Shown here one piece after another: positions 43,004 through 57,387 of a DNA stretch of 64,000 nucleotides. Each line of letters begins with the position of its first letter. Position 1 is the first letter of the stretch. The DNA lies in contig CAJNOP010000079.1 in the NCBI GenBank assembly GCA_905250075.1, positions 208,028-272,027 of the forward strand, read 5' to 3'. The translations under genes were made by a program, and so were the position numbers. The stretch comes from Rotaria sp. Silwood1 (lineage: Eukaryota > Rotifera > Eurotatoria > Philodinida > Philodinidae). The notes beneath the pieces are model-generated. The model was not told the origin of the DNA, did no database searches, and saw only the letters and a program-made list of their open reading frames with translations.

Positions 43004-45714
43004 TTATCGTTGTATAAATGAAGATGTTGGTAAATGAATATTTTTTTGTAATGATAAATTATTATTTCTATGTGTTAAAATACGCATTCGAATTGTTTGT
43101 TGAACATGTTCACGTTGAGATTTATTTCTAAATAAATTCATAAATTTAATAAAACAATATAATTGATAATAATCATATAATAATTTTTTAATTTCATTTC
43201 TAAATGATTTTCCACTTAAACAATAAACATAAAAATTTAATGAACAATTAGCTAAAATAACAACACTTGTCCAATGTGATAATAATGGATTTGATGTTGA
43301 CCAATGTACAATAGTTGATGTTAATGATGAAAAAAAGAAAAGACATGAATGAATTATTAAAACAATATTCATCCATGATGTACCTGGTCGATTATGTACA
43401 ATTAAACCATCATTTGTTTCACTTTTTTTAAATGAATTATTAAGATTTTGACGAGTAATAATTGAAGAATTATTTTTTCTTTTTGAAAATGATAATGTTG
43501 CTTTAATAACACTTATTATTATTCCAATATTTAATAAAATAACAAATAATGATGGAATTATTTCAGAAAAAATTGAACGAAATGTTGTATAATTTAAACC
43601 AAATCTAACATCAGTTAAAAATTCAAGCCATAATATACCAATTGATTCGTTTAAACTACAAACCATTTGATTTTTACCATTATTTATTTCATTATATCTC
43701 ACATATTCATATCGACGAGATTCTTCTTCTTTTCGTTCTTCTAATGACGTCCTATTTGATAATCTATACAAATTAGACTTGCCATTTTTTTTGTTGTATT
43801 CCAATTAGAATAATTTATTTTAACTATAAAAGTGAGGTGTCGTGTCTCTATAGAAATCCCTTATGATAAATGTATTTGTTTTTGGTATATTCGTTTATTT
43901 AAATTAACTTGAATAAGAATCTAAAATGTTTGTTTGTTTAATTAATCGATTTCGAAATCTTTTATTTAAATATATTCAAACAATAATTTTAAAAAATTTC
44001 AACATTTTATTGATAATTCCTTATTAAGATTTGTTTATCTTTCATTGATAAAATATGTTTAGAGAAAGATTGTAAATATATATATATATTATTAAGAGAA
44101 ATAATTACTTAACTTCAATATTGATTATAATTCGATTTATTCTATAAGGTTAATATTCAATTTGAAATAAAACTTTTATTTTCTTGATTATAAACGATAA
44201 TTATATTTATATCTATATAAATCTATATTTGTCTAACTATATATTTAATTTATATTAATAATAGCTATGTTGATCTATTTAATATAATATGATAAAATAA
44301 ACAATGAAAAACTATATATATTCGTCTAAATAATCTTTCGATTTGAAATCTAATCATTAACATTTTCGGTTTTATTTATAAATATTAGTTAACAATTGTG
44401 AGAGAATAAGTTAATAGAATTGAATATTTGAAAATAGTCTCTCTTTAATAATGATAAAAATATTTTCTCAGAATAATTCGAAGAATAGAAAAATATATTC
44501 TTTTCTCTATCTTGTTTCTTTCAAAACTAAATCGAAAATAAAAATTCCAATTTCTTATTAAATAGTAGATGACAATATACTTTTCAACCAAAACAAAAAG
44601 CAAAATTTTTTTTTGTCGAGCTTTTAACAGTGGAGAAATGTTTGAAAGAGAGAGAGAAGAATAAAAAATAAACAAAAGAAAAGTCTTGTTTTAGAAAAAT
44701 GTAAAAAAGCCAAAGTTTGACTTCGAAAGAGAATCTTGTTTATAATAGAATACGATATTTAGACAATAAACAAACAACATTTAAATAATGATAATAAACA
44801 ATAGTCACATTAATTAATTATTTATTAAAAAATATATTTAGATTTATAATTAAAGATAATTATTAACAAGAATTATTAAGTGACTAATTTTACAATTATA
44901 AATATGCTTTTTTTCTTATTTTCTCTTGTTTTTATATAATAGAATTAATTTTATATTTAACTTGAACTCGAGTTAAAAGAATAATAATTGAACATTTTAG
45001 ATTTTTATTCTTTATTTAAAATAACTATAAAATTAAATGGCTCATCAATGATTTTTCTCTTACAAAAACAAAAAATGTTTTTTGTTTTTGTTTTTATTTT
45101 AATTTAAATTTATAAAAATAAAATTGTCTTATGTGTTATTTATATTAAACTTGTCTAATCTAATAAGATAAAAAGTCTCCTATATACCTTATAGTTGATA
45201 TTGATGTTTGATTAAATTGATTTATCAATGGATGATTATTTGAATGAATTGATATTAATTCATGAAAATAAACACTTGGTCCAGTAAGAGCAGCAACAAT
45301 AATTAAAGATAATAATGTCATTAAATAATATTTATATTTACTAAAATATTTAGTTCTTTTTAAAAAACGAATATTTGTTGTTACATAAGTAAATCTTTCA
45401 TAAGTCCATGCAACAGTTACAAATGCTGATAATATTCTTAAACAAGATGAAAATCTATATAATTTACAATTAAACCATGATTGAGCAACTTTATATGCTA
45501 TCCAACGTCGTGTATTTGAATGAAGAAGAAGTGAATAACGATATACACATAAGAGATTTATAATTAATGATGTTATTGCTAAACGACCATAAGTTGTTTG
45601 ACGAAATTTTCGTGATGAAAATACAATTAAACCAAGACTATTTCCAATAGTACCAAATATTATCATTATAATACAAATCCAATCAAATACTTCATTTGTT
45701 GTTATTGACGACAT
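43004..45714 (-). CDS. Rhodopsin-class GPCR, two exons
   Basis: Exon 1 (45188-45714) starts at the ATG at 45714. Exon 2 (43004-43763) ends in a stop. The 1,424-base intron has a GTATAT donor and TATAG acceptor, and phases match (AG|A), giving 428 residues. Seven membrane segments are visible: TM1 with GTIGNSLGLIVF (the conserved Asn), TM2 LAITSLIINLLCVY, TM3 ending AWTYERF in place of DRY, TM4 LLSLIIVAALTGP, TM5 IIPSLFVILLNIGIIIS, TM6 IVLIIHSCLFFFSS, TM7 NCSLNFYVYCLSGKSFRNE (NFYVY in place of NPxxY). TM3's preceding Cys and a Cys in the second loop (VCSLNES) could form the usual disulphide. This resembles the large peptide-receptor-like (FMRFamide-type) families of rotifers. The ligand is unknown. 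Confidence 0.8.
43764..45187 (-). other. Long intron of the GPCR gene
   Basis: About twenty times the usual intron length here. It is A+T-rich with no recognisable transposon ends. An additional small exon cannot be excluded, but none is needed to keep the frame or the seven membrane segments. Confidence 0.5.
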
Positions 45715-48700
45715 TACATTATATCTTTAATCATAAAATAATTTCTTTTCTTTTTCTTTTCTTTTATTATTTATTATCATTTATATCGTCAATACTAATG
45801 AATATATTTTCCAGCTTTTTCTTTTATCTTATTGAATTTCAATCGAGAAATAAAATAATCTTATTTTATTTAGTTCATCGAGATTTTAATAAACTAATAA
45901 AAAACAAAAAAAAAAGCTTCCTATTCTATATATGTTAATAATATGAAATTTGTCTATCTAATTATAGAAGAAAATCGAATGTAAGATAACAAAAAAGAAA
46001 ATTGTTTTTTTTCTCATATTCTTTGGTATATAATGTGAGAATCAATAGAAAAAAAATATGTTTAAGAATAAATATATTCGAAATCAAGAAACTTGTTTTA
46101 TTATAATAAAAATCTATTTATTAAATAAATAAATTATAAAATAAAAAAAAATAAATGATAAATATTAATTGAATATAATAATATATTTAATTAATGAAAA
46201 ATAAAAAATAAAAAAAACATACCATTGATAACTAATATATATTCATTTAATGAAAAGAATACTTTCTTATAGGTATGAGTAAATAATTGACAATAAATAA
46301 AAGTTTATGCTCTTATTATAATATATTCCCTGTTAACATCATTCTATATGAAGACAAAAATTTACTAGTATAATATAGCCTTTTTCTTTTTCTTTTTCTT
46401 TTTGTTTTATCTTTTGTTCTGAAAAGCTTTTTTTTTCTTTCTTTCTCTTATTCATCGAATTAATTATTCTGAATGCGTTTTAGATAACATCCGATTCAAA
46501 CAGAGTATTAGTGTTTTCGTTAAGAGGATGCTCAACTCTCATATTTAGTTAATTGATCGTTTCTTCAAAGAAACATCAATATAATAATAGATTATATGAC
46601 TTTTTTTTTCTTTTTTTTTTGTTTTTTGTCTATTTAATAAAAAGAAAAAGACGCTACATATATAATTGTGATTCTCTTTTTCTAAATGACTCGTTTTTCT
46701 CAAGTATATTTTTATAATAATCTAGTCGAATGGTTCAATGATTTATTCGTTTCTTTTTTGTTACTTTATATGTTGTAACATAAAACGATATTCATTAAAA
46801 ATGACATCAGTCATATACTATGACTAATTTTTAAAAAGGCAACATCGACTAATGGCACTTACATATAAGTAACTATATTGAAAAGACTAAGAATAACGAG
46901 AGCAGATGTACTCTATTATCTATTAGAGCTATTTTACTTCTATTAACATACCATTGATATACTACATATATATATGAGTCAACATCTATATATCGATACA
47001 TTCTTTTACAATAGATAACAATATGTTTCTTATTTAATAAATAAATTAAATATTCTTTAATTATTCTCAATAGATTTTCATTAAGATATTATATATATAT
47101 ATATATATTCATGTTATTTTATATTGAATATTATTCTATTATTAAAAATAAATTCATTGTTTTGTTATTGAATTTTTAAAGATAATATAAAGAATTAATA
47201 TAAATTTATCCGAATCAACATTTTTAAATTCGAATAAATAAAAAGTATATTCATTAAAATCTTTTTTTTTGTAAATAAAAATAAAAATAAATCATTCTAT
47301 AGAAATATTTCAGTTAACTTGTTAATATCTATTGATAAAACATATATAGAATAGTAACCTAATAAAATAAAATAATATTATTTTTATTTCTTCGAAATAT
47401 ATTCAAAGTTTTTTTTTTCTTAATATTTTATATTTGTTTTCTAATAAAAACATATCAGAAGAAATCAACGATAGCAATTATCAATAAAATAATAAAAGAA
47501 AAAGAAAACCTGTATATATGCAACTGAAAGAATTGAACTCAAGTTAACTATAAATATTTACTCACGAATAATGAATAAATAAAGATATTTATCGACATGT
47601 TAATTAAATGAATATCATATATATATATATATTCATTTTTGTCTTCTATTCGATTAATATTCTCATAATTAGTTATTAATTAATTTAAATAAATAGAATT
47701 CTTCATATATAATTGAAGATAATATTGACAATATGAATAGATAAGAAATCTAGAGAAATATTTTTAAATTAATTTATTAAAATTTTTCAATCTAAAAATA
47801 AAATTATTTTCAATTATATTTAATATTAAAGTAAAATGGAATATTTATATTTATCTTAAAATAATAAACCAAATAAATAATCAGTTAAAATTTTTCTTTA
47901 TCGAGCAAATATTTAACATTTAAAATAATACTTATTTAGATCTTCAACAGTTTTAATGATACTTGACAAACAAGTTAATTTTATTCTCTAACATGCGAAA
48001 CACAATATTTCACTAAATTGTTTTATTCGATTTTCATTCAATTTATTTCGACTAAATTTTATTCATTTTATCTCATTTGAAATATTCTCATTGTTACAAA
48101 TAAAACATTATTTTGTTATTTGAAATTTTTATTTCAAAATTTATATTCTATTTATAATTAATAAATATTTATTATTTATCTAGAATAATAATAAAAAACT
48201 ATATGATTATATTTAATATCATAACTAGACAAATTCATTTATCTTACATTATTTTCATCAAAATGAAAAGAAAAAACCTTTTAGAAATTCGACATTATAC
48301 AAATAGAATAAACTATAGGCGAACAGCTGTATCCGATTCCGTTGGAGTTATTATCAAAACAATAAAAATCTAATGTATCTATAATTAGGATACTTAAAAC
48401 AAATAATATTCTCTTTAAATCTAATAGTTGTAAGAATTGTCAAATTTTAATATTATCTATAAGAATTGAATATTAACATTTCAATATAAAATTAATATTC
48501 TAAGAGTATGTTTTAAAATATGACAAAAGAAAAAAAAACGAAAAGTACGATGAGTTTTTTTTTTTTATCAATAAATGCTCAAGGGGTTTTAGAGGAAACG
48601 AGGAAAGAAAATAATTGAGCTCGACAGATTAAGAAAAAGGGTCATAGGCAGAATTCGAGCATCTATCATATCATCTATTATTTCGTCATGCTATATCGAT

Positions 48701-51700
48701 TAAATCAACTTTATTTATTAATAATGACATTCATACAACTAAGAACCAACAAGATAAAAACAAACAATATATTTACTATTATACAGAACTTTCAAATATA
48801 TATATTTGAAAATAGTCAACTACTTTATATTATATTCTTGCTTATTCATATCGTATTGAACATGATTATGATAGAAATAATTACTCTATATAATAAACAA
48901 TTGATGTAGTATTGATAAAATCCTTCGATTTTATTGAAACGATTCATAGAAGAATTCATTAGAAAAATAATAAAAGCGAAAGCGAAAGAGAAAAACGATA
49001 CTATTTGACTTTTCTCTTTATGTCCAAGTGCTTTTCACTAATATTTAACGAATAAATCTCAACGAGAATCATGCTTTTACTACTAATACCATTTCCGATC
49101 GATTAGCAAAACGTTATTTACTCATTTTCTTTTCCTCTTCCTTCCTTTCTGTCTTTTCTTTTTATTTTTCTGCTTTTTTACACAAAGAAAAATATTTTTA
49201 ACATAGACATACCAAAGATTCGTTGAAAGAAAAAAAAACACAGAAAATTACTCGCAATATATTATATATATAAAGTTACTAATTATTATCAAGATTTAAC
49301 GCCAGAACAATAATCAACCCTGGAGGGCAATTTACAACTAAACTAAAATTATTATCATTAACTACAATACAGAAAACAACTTTTTTCACACAAGAAAAAA
49401 AAGAAAACGTTTTTATTCTAGAATAATGTATCTTATTATTATTGATAAATATAGACCACCATCACCATTACCATCATGATAAGAAAAAAAAAGAAAAGAG
49501 ATATATACTCGTTTTAAAAAGTGATCGGAAAAAGAGTGTTATAAATGATATTTTCTCTAAGATAAAATAAAAGTAAAAGTAAAATATCGATTTAGAATTA
49601 TTTTCTTGATTGATCTTATTTAAGTTCTGATTGACTTTGGAAAAACAATGTCGATCATCGATACTAAGATAAATAATTGATTTATTTTATTTATAGAAAA
49701 AACAAAGAATTTTTACTTTTAAATTTATTTCAAAGAATTTATCACCAGATAATATTTAGTCATTACTAATTTATATTAACTTTATTTATAATAGTAAATT
49801 ACCTAGATTTTTGTTTTTTTTGTTTTTGAAATAGTTTTGAAAAAGTTAATTATCATTTCACAAGAAAAAAAAAATGTTTCCAAAGTCTATATTCACTGAT
49901 AAATCATTTTGTGAATTTTATTCTTAATAATCATAGTTTTATTTATAAATAGTTCTTATAGAATTCGAGCAGCTCTTTTTTCTCAAGTTAAATTGTTAAA
50001 GATGAATATTAATAAGAATTTTCGAAAATTTATTTTTCGAAAAAAACCAAAAAAAATATAAATTCTACTTGGAATTATTTCTATGATGATATTCACTTTG
50101 AATTATTCAATATAATAGATAAAACAAATTTCTCGAAGATAATATTTTTATTCAGGTCTTTTCAATGTTTATCGAATGAGATAGATTAAGATTTTGTAAG
50201 AGAGAATATTTACTTCGTTTTTTTTTTGTTTTGTCTAATCATTTGTCTATGTAAACATTATTTAATTAGCTAACCGTCTTATGAATCAATATCAATATTA
50301 TTTCTCTATAAAATCTCTAAATTCTATATTGATTTATTGATAAATAATATTCTTGTTAAAATATTTCAATATAATATTGTTTTATGAAAAAAATTCTTCT
50401 TCAAAATGATATTCTCAATAATAATATAACTATTTCATTTAATATTTCTGTTCGATGACAATATATTAATATTGAAAATAAATCTCGTTGAATATATTTG
50501 TCAATGAGTGTCTTATTATAGGTATATATATTATCTATTGTTTAGATTTATTCAAATATATATATAATTGATAATTGATAATATTATATTGTTAAAAAGA
50601 ATATTCTCATTTATTGATTTCTTCATTATTAATCAATAAAAACTATTTTAGTTTGAATATTAATATCGATCTAATATTTATTAATAATATATTTGTTCGA
50701 ACAGAAAAAACAACAAATTCTTGAATGATTAACATGATTTTAAAATATGAAAATAATATTTTATTTTAACTTATTGAATATATATTATAAACGATTAAAC
50801 ATATTAGAAATAAACTAGAATTAATATTAATAAATGATAATCAAACAATTGAATATATATTAAAACTGTCAGAAATAATCTTATATATTGACGAAATTAT
50901 TATTTCGATTATTTATTATCATTCAGTTTTAATCATTCTCATTAATTAGACTTGTAACAAAAGAAAAAGAAAAAGAAAAAAATTTATATTGAAAAATGTT
51001 CTAATAAACAAGAAACGTTCATCGTCAAGCGATTCACTTAGCCCTAGACTGATAGAATAGATGTACGAATGTAATAGCATAAAAAGCTACATTAAAAAAG
51101 TAATACGCCAAATTGATAATATGACCAGTATATATTAGACGAGCAGAAAACTTAATTTGGAGAATTCTCACTCTAAGTAAAGATAATGCATTTTACAAAT
51201 TTAATTTTTTTTCTCGTTTTTGTTTTATTTTTTTTTGCTTTTATAAATATAAATAGTGCCTAATAAGATTAGACAAGAATACGATTTTTTTTGTAATTAT
51301 ATTGGCGCTATTTGTACGTACAAAAATATGAATTATATTATTCATAAAATTTGAGTTTTATTAATCAATATTTTATGCTTAAATTCGCGCATTAATTCTA
51401 AACTATTAATAAATTAGATATTCATTGATACAACATTCCACAATCAATCCTACAATAATGAATAATTTAAACGATTTCTTTAAATCCATACTGCTCATTT
51501 GCTCTGACTCTCACTAATTAAATGCTTTTGTAAGCCGTTTTACACCACTACCCGAATTATAGTTATTTCATTGACATTTTACCGATGATTATTATGGGTT
51601 CATTTACATCACTCTTTAGATGGTCACATGTGCCAAAAAAATGGCCATTTTGACCGCATTACTGACAGACAGACACAGGTGAATTTCGGTTTCTAGACCC

Positions 51701-53588
51701 TAGTCTTTCAGTCTAGGGAATAAATTGATTTAAAATATATTTATTGAATTATTCATTGGTTTCATAATCATATAAGAATTGTAAATGAAATATTTGTTTT
51801 TGTTTGATAAAAGATAATATCTATTATGAATTAATATTGATAATAATAAAAATCTTATAATTTATCAATAGTTTGCTCTATAATATATAGATTAATTAAT
51901 AAATTAATATTTTCATAAACGAGTAGTATTCCTTGCATTTTTTTTATTTTCAATTATCATTTTGAAATTTTCTATAGAAAAAGCAAAACTGTTAACAACA
52001 ATTATTTATTGTCAATTGTTAAGAACTATTCGTTGCTTTCTATGTTATATATATATATATGACTATAGTAAAATTCTATCTTTGGTACTAATTCAATATT
52101 GACCGATATATCTTATTTTGATTTATTCATAAATCAAAATTAATCGAAAGACTTTAAACTATCAAAATAGATTAACGTCTTATTTATAGACACTATTATT
52201 ATTGAATTTATCTAGGGAAGTTAACTTTATTCAGATAAATTTATATTGACTATCATTTATTTTATCTCAATTGTATTGTTTAAATTAACTGTTGAATGTA
52301 AATCAATTTATTAGATCTCTTATTTCGTTCGATAATTGTTTGATTATATAAAAACATAATATAGATAAATATATATGATAAAATGAATTTTGTTTTTCAA
52401 ATTCTAAATATTTTTATTTTTTCGAACAACAAAAAAAAAAGTCGTAAGAATAATATCTAATAAAACTGATATAAATGCTTTTCTATTTGTTTGATAAATA
52501 TTCATTTCATAAAGTAAATATTCACTTTTAAATTAATAGTTTTCTATTCAATTTTATAAAACAAAAACAAAAACACTGAATAGATTTATTTAACTGCGAG
52601 CGAGATAATTCGAGGAAAATAATCAACATATTCAATTAAATATAAATCTTAAACGAATTAAAATCAATATAGAAAAAACAAAGATATCTTTATATATAAA
52701 AAAAAACTATTTATAATAATAGATGATAGAATTGTCTGATTGAAATATATTTATCATAGTGATATATTATTTAATTGATAACAATATTCAGATTTGATTT
52801 AATTAAATAAATATCGAATAGAGAATAAAACGACTTTATCATCGTTTCAATTAATATCAATTCATACAAATATAACAATTCGAATTAAAATCATTTACAT
52901 TTTTACCTTTGTTTAATTAATAAAAACTAATATTTATTTAATTAAATTCAGAATATCAATCTTAACTAATTAGTTATTATCATTTTAATTAAATATTCAA
53001 TAAGCAAGAGAAAGATTTTTTGTTTTTTGTTTTTGTTAAATAAATATATTTATTTAAGTTATATTTTATGTTCAAATTCTTCTCTTCATTTAATATATAT
53101 TATTTGTATTTTTCTAATAAAAAAAATCTATCTTTCGAACAATCTTCAATAAGAATATAATCTAACCTAACTGACTTATTATTTATTTATAGAATAAAAA
53201 TTAATGATTTTAATATATAGAAAATAAATGATAATTATTAATTTTGAACAATTTTTATAAATATTATTTTCAATTTAATCTTATTTTAATTATAAACAAA
53301 TTTTATTCTATCAATATCAATTTTAAACAAAACAAAATAAAATAATTTCTTTAAGATCAATTTAACGAATAATTTTTAACTGTTCGAATGAATAAATATA
53401 TAATTGTTAGGGTCTATATGTTGTATGTGTCTTTTATTTATACTTGTCGATATCACAAAAGCACGTGATTCTATTTTAGTAACAGATGCTCGTTTACGAT
53501 AAGAAACGAAAAAAAGAAAAAAAAAAACTAAGAGCAAAAAAGAAACATAATGAAAACAAATTCAAATATATACGATTAAACAAAGTAT
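45715..53588. other. 7.9-kb gene-free A+T-rich stretch
   Basis: No exon, RNA gene or long frame could be supported on either strand. AT dinucleotide runs occur at about 47089-47108 and 47619-47632, a GAAAGC repeat at 48976-48990, and a weak inverted-repeat pair at 51042 and 51718. The frames at 48688-48909 and 46873-47070 look like A+T noise. It may hold the promoters of the GPCR (left) and phosphatase (right) genes. Confidence 0.5.
51042..51718. repeat. Candidate short-TIR element
   Basis: CCCTAGACTGATAG at 51042 is matched by its reverse complement (one mismatch) at 51705-51718, and both lie next to otherwise unrelated sequence. The interior ends with a G+C-richer stretch (51600-51700) unlike the surrounding A+T. 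No target duplication is seen, so this stays a candidate. Confidence 0.35.
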
Positions 53589-54212
53589 ATGTCAATAGTA
53601 ATTGATAATTTTCTTTATTTGGGTTCAATAGAAGATGCATGTACACCATTATTATTAGAACAATTTAATATAACACATTTAGTTAATTTAAGTTTAACGA
53701 AAATAATTCTTGATAATTCTTATGAAATTCTTCATTTACCATTACATGATAGACTTGATGAATATATTATTAATTATTTAAAACAAGCTAATCAATTTAT
53801 TCAAACATGTCGTTTAAAAAATAATGGACGATGTCTTGTCTTTTGTAAACATGGAAGATCAAGATCAGTTGCAAGTATATTTTCATTTATATATATATTT
53901 ATATTCACTTTTTTTATTTTTATTTTTTACTCAAAATATTCAAAGATATTTTATTTAATAATCTTTTTTAAAGAAATTAATTATTTGTTTTGAAAATCAA
54001 AATAAAATATTATTTGAAAAAAAAACGAAAATAATTTTATTTTAGTTGTTTTAGCTTATTTAATTGAACATGATGGTCATACATTATCATCAGCTTATTT
54101 ATTATTATCAAATATTCGTCCAACTATTTCACCAAATCGAAATTATCTTAATCAAATAATTGAATATTCTTCTCAAATCGAACAAAATCGTTCTTCACTT
54201 ATTTATTCATAA
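53589..54212 (+). CDS. Dual-specificity protein phosphatase
   Basis: Two exons, 53589-53874 and 54046-54212, with a 171-base intron (GTATAT donor, TTTTAG acceptor, phase 1) and a product of 150 residues. The fold is the compact DUSP catalytic domain: IDNFLYLGS at the start, HLVNLS, the general-acid loop HLPLHD (Asp54), the Cys-x5-Arg signature VFCKHGRSRS (Cys86, Arg92) and, from exon 2, AYLIEHDGHTLSSAY and IRPTISPN...NYLNQI. The intron falls right after the signature, inside SVA|IVLAYL. It removes phosphate from Tyr and Ser/Thr; no extra targeting domain is present, as in atypical DUSPs (DUSP3/13/14-like size). Intact. It converges on the eIF3g gene, with stop codons about 140 bases apart. 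Confidence 0.92.
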
Positions 54213-54350
54213 AAACATTTTTAAACCATTATGAAAAATAAAGTCGAACAAAAAAAAACAATCAATGATCTTGTTTATTGATTTTGTGGTTTACTAGAAT
54301 TAACAAAAAAACACAAATATAATAATAATAAATAAAATATTAATTATTAT

Positions 54351-55552
54351 TTACTTAGCCCATTCAACTTTCAATATAAGATGATCATAACCAAAACCCG
54401 AAACACATTCAATTGCTTTTTGTGCATCTTTCTTTTCATTAAATGTTATAAAAGCAAAACCTTTTGATGTATTGCTTGTTTTATCTTTAGCTAAAAATAC
54501 TCGACTGACACTACCAAATGGAGTAAATAAATCACGTAAATCTTGTTCTTGAGTTTCTTCAGGTAAATTTGTTACTCGAACAGTTGCTTCATCTATTATT
54601 TATTAAAATAATATTAGAAATAAATAAATAAAAGACGTTAAACCTTGTTTTTTCATATCATTCGATCTACCAGCATAAGAACCTCCACGTGTTGATCCTC
54701 TTTGATCACCAGGATAAGCAGTACCTGCACCAGCACGACGTGCTGATTGTGAAACCCATTTACCAGTTGATGTTTCACCAGTTGTTACCATTGAAGAATT
54801 TTGACCTTGAGGTGTTGGATTATTAACTGATGTTGATGTATTATCGCCTTAACAGATTTTTTATTTTATTTTATATAAAATAATTAAAAGAAAAAGAAAG
54901 AAAGTCATACTTGTTTTATCTGTTGATTGATCCATAAAAGATTGAAGATTATCTTTATATGGACATTTTGTTGTCCAATGTTCACCTTTACATAAACGAC
55001 ATTGAACTTTACGTAATGTTGATACAGCATCTTTAATAAGTTTTTCTTCATCTTGTTTATCATCCTTAATAACAATTAAAAAAATAAAAACAAAAAAAAA
55101 ATTTAATTTATTCAAAAACAAAAAATCCAAACTTCTTTATTTGAAATAAATTGCATTATTATTTCATCATCAACTTTAGTTGTTGCTGTATTTATACCCG
55201 GTGCATCACTTGCAGCATTTCCAAATTTTTTCCATTTTTTTCGTTCAGCAACAATTGGTAAAACTTTTAATTTTTGATTTCGATAAGTTTTTGTTGTCTA
55301 ACATAAATAAAAATATACTTTTCTTTTATCAAAAATAAAAAAAAAACATTAAATACTTTATAAATAGTTCCATTTTCTTCTCGATATTCAACCCGAATTG
55401 TTTTTCCATCATTCGTTTCGTGAACTTCATTAGCTGGAACTAAACAAATTCAGATTAATTATTCTATTACATATTAACAAATATCAATATCAATATGATA
55501 ACAAACTTCGTTCATGTTCAACTTGATGATGCCAATCGCGTTTTGTTGTCAT
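54351..55552 (-). CDS. EIF3G: Translation initiation factor eIF3 subunit G
   Basis: Six exons: 55507-55552, 55357-55439, 55133-55297, 54911-55064, 54644-54847 and 54351-54592. All introns are GT..AG (51-68 bases) and the phases agree, giving 297 residues. eIF3g binds the 40S subunit and helps scanning and reinitiation. The N-terminal part has NDGKTIRVEYREENG..YK and VAERKKWKKFG, followed by the zinc knuckle CRLCKGEHWTTKCPYK (C-x2-C-x3-H-x4-C) in exon 4, a Gly/Ser/Thr-rich linker with GKWVSQSARRAG in exon 5, and a C-terminal RRM in exon 6 with RNP2 VRVTNLPE and RNP1 KGFAFITF, ending LKVEWAK. Order and length fit the animal protein (about 320). Intact, typical codon use. Confidence 0.95.
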
Positions 55553-55769
55553 TTTTATCTTTTTTTTTAACTAAAATTAAAAATACAATTAAAACAATAA
55601 ACTAGCTTTATTTATAGCCATTATTGCACTTTCCTACTAATATATCCAGTTATTTCATAAGAATTCATTGGCCAATTATTATTTTATCGTATTTAACCAT
55701 ATTCGACTTTTTTCTTCCTCATTTAAATATAGATGTCATTACAAGACAATTATTATTTATTTCATTTAA

Positions 55770-57383
55770 GAGCCATTACATATAAGCCACGACCGAACGT
55801 GCTCAATTGAGGTCGCCAGGTTTTTCATGTTTCAAGGTGTATGGTAGAGGGAACTGTTCTAAGAATTTTGACGAAAGCCGTTTGAAAAAATATTGTTCCG
55901 TTCTCGAGATATTGAAATTTTTCTAAAGGCACTATTGTTTAAAAAAGTACATTTTTTGCGGTTTTTTGGATCGTTTATATTCCAATGCAGAATCATTCAT
56001 TTGTTTTGAAATTTTTATTGTAATTGTATCTCAAGTAGATGTACTCACCATAGAAATCAGCCATGTCAAAAGTGAACTATTGTTCAGTTAATCCATCATA
56101 CCGAGTACACGAAAAAATCATCATTTTTGATATTTTGTGCATATATATATATTTTATAAACAAATCATTTGAGACAATTGAACTTCCTCTCACACAAAGA
56201 TCTCATAGAATAACTACTTCAGTAAAAAATTTGAATTCTCTAGCTAGTTCCTATGGCTTTGGAGATCATACGGAAAAGCATGAGTTTGATGAAAGTCTCG
56301 GTTTTTCTAAGGGTCTATCTCCGAAACTATGAAATGGATAGAAGTCGAACTCCTATGACTTCAAAGTATACATGAGATAGTACAAGGTTACTCAAGAATT
56401 CATATGGGATCTCTGGGATTGGCGTCAGGAACCTTCTCGAATGATACTGAAAAATGATCCTTTTTACATAGAGATTTGACACAAATTCGACTCAAGATTC
56501 ATCGGAGTGTTTCATCATATGAGATAAATTCTATTCAGGAGAAATCAGCACATGACATCTTCTTAGTTTCCATAACAAAAAATTTCTTTTCTGTTTTCGA
56601 AGAAATTTTTATGGAAACTAACAAAGTATTTTGATATGGTGAAGTATTTCTAATAATTTTGAGCGAAGTCCGTGCAATTTTCTATGGAAAATGGGTCAGT
56701 TTTCAATATCTTTCAATGGAGTTCCCAACACTCTTCTTCAAGATCACATGAGACTTGCTTATGGAATGTTGCACCACCCAATGTGTACTTTGAAGCCATA
56801 GGAGTTCGACTTCTATCCATTTCATAGTTTCGGAGGTAAGCCCTTCGAAAAACTGAGATTTTCATCAAACTCATGCTTTTCCGTATGATCTCCTAAGCCA
56901 TAGGAACTAGCTAGTGAATTCAAATTTTTACTGAAGTAGTTATTCTATGAGATCTTTGTGTGGGTGGAAGTTCAATTATCTTAAATGATTTGTTTATAAA
57001 ATATATATATATGCATAAAATATCAAAAATGATGATTTTTTCGTGTACTCGGAATGATTGATTAACTCAACAACAGTTCACTTTTGACATGGCTGATTTC
57101 TATGATGAGTACATCTACTTGAGATACAATTACAATAAAGATTTCAAAACAAATGAATGATTCTGCACTGGAATATAAACGATCCAAAAAACCGCACAAA
57201 ATGTACTTTTTTAAACAATAATGCCTTTAGAAAAATTTCAATATCTCGAGAACGGAACAATATTTTTTCAAACGGCTTTCGTTAAAATTCTTAGAACAGT
57301 TCCCCCTATCATATACCTTGAAACGAGAAAAATCTGGCGATCTCGATTGAGCACGTTCGGTCGTGGCTTATATGTAATGGCTC
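55770..57383. mobile_element. 1.6-kb foldback with TTAA flanks
   Basis: The ends GAGCCATTACATATAAGCC and its exact complement are each bordered by TTAA (55766-55769 and 57384-57387). The arms (about 55770-56375 and 56790-57383) pair almost base for base over some 600 bases, around a spacer of about 410. A TTAA target is the piggyBac signature, though here TTAA could also be part of the palindromic end. No transposase; the frames at 56063-56332 and 57221-57409 are arm-encoded. It lies between the 5' ends of eIF3g (minus) and the SMYD gene (plus). Confidence 0.8.
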
Positions 57384-57387
57384 TTAA

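Noticed and set aside
51042-51718. Considered as a firm transposon
   Set aside because: Only 14-base inverted ends and no target duplication; kept as a low-confidence repeat.
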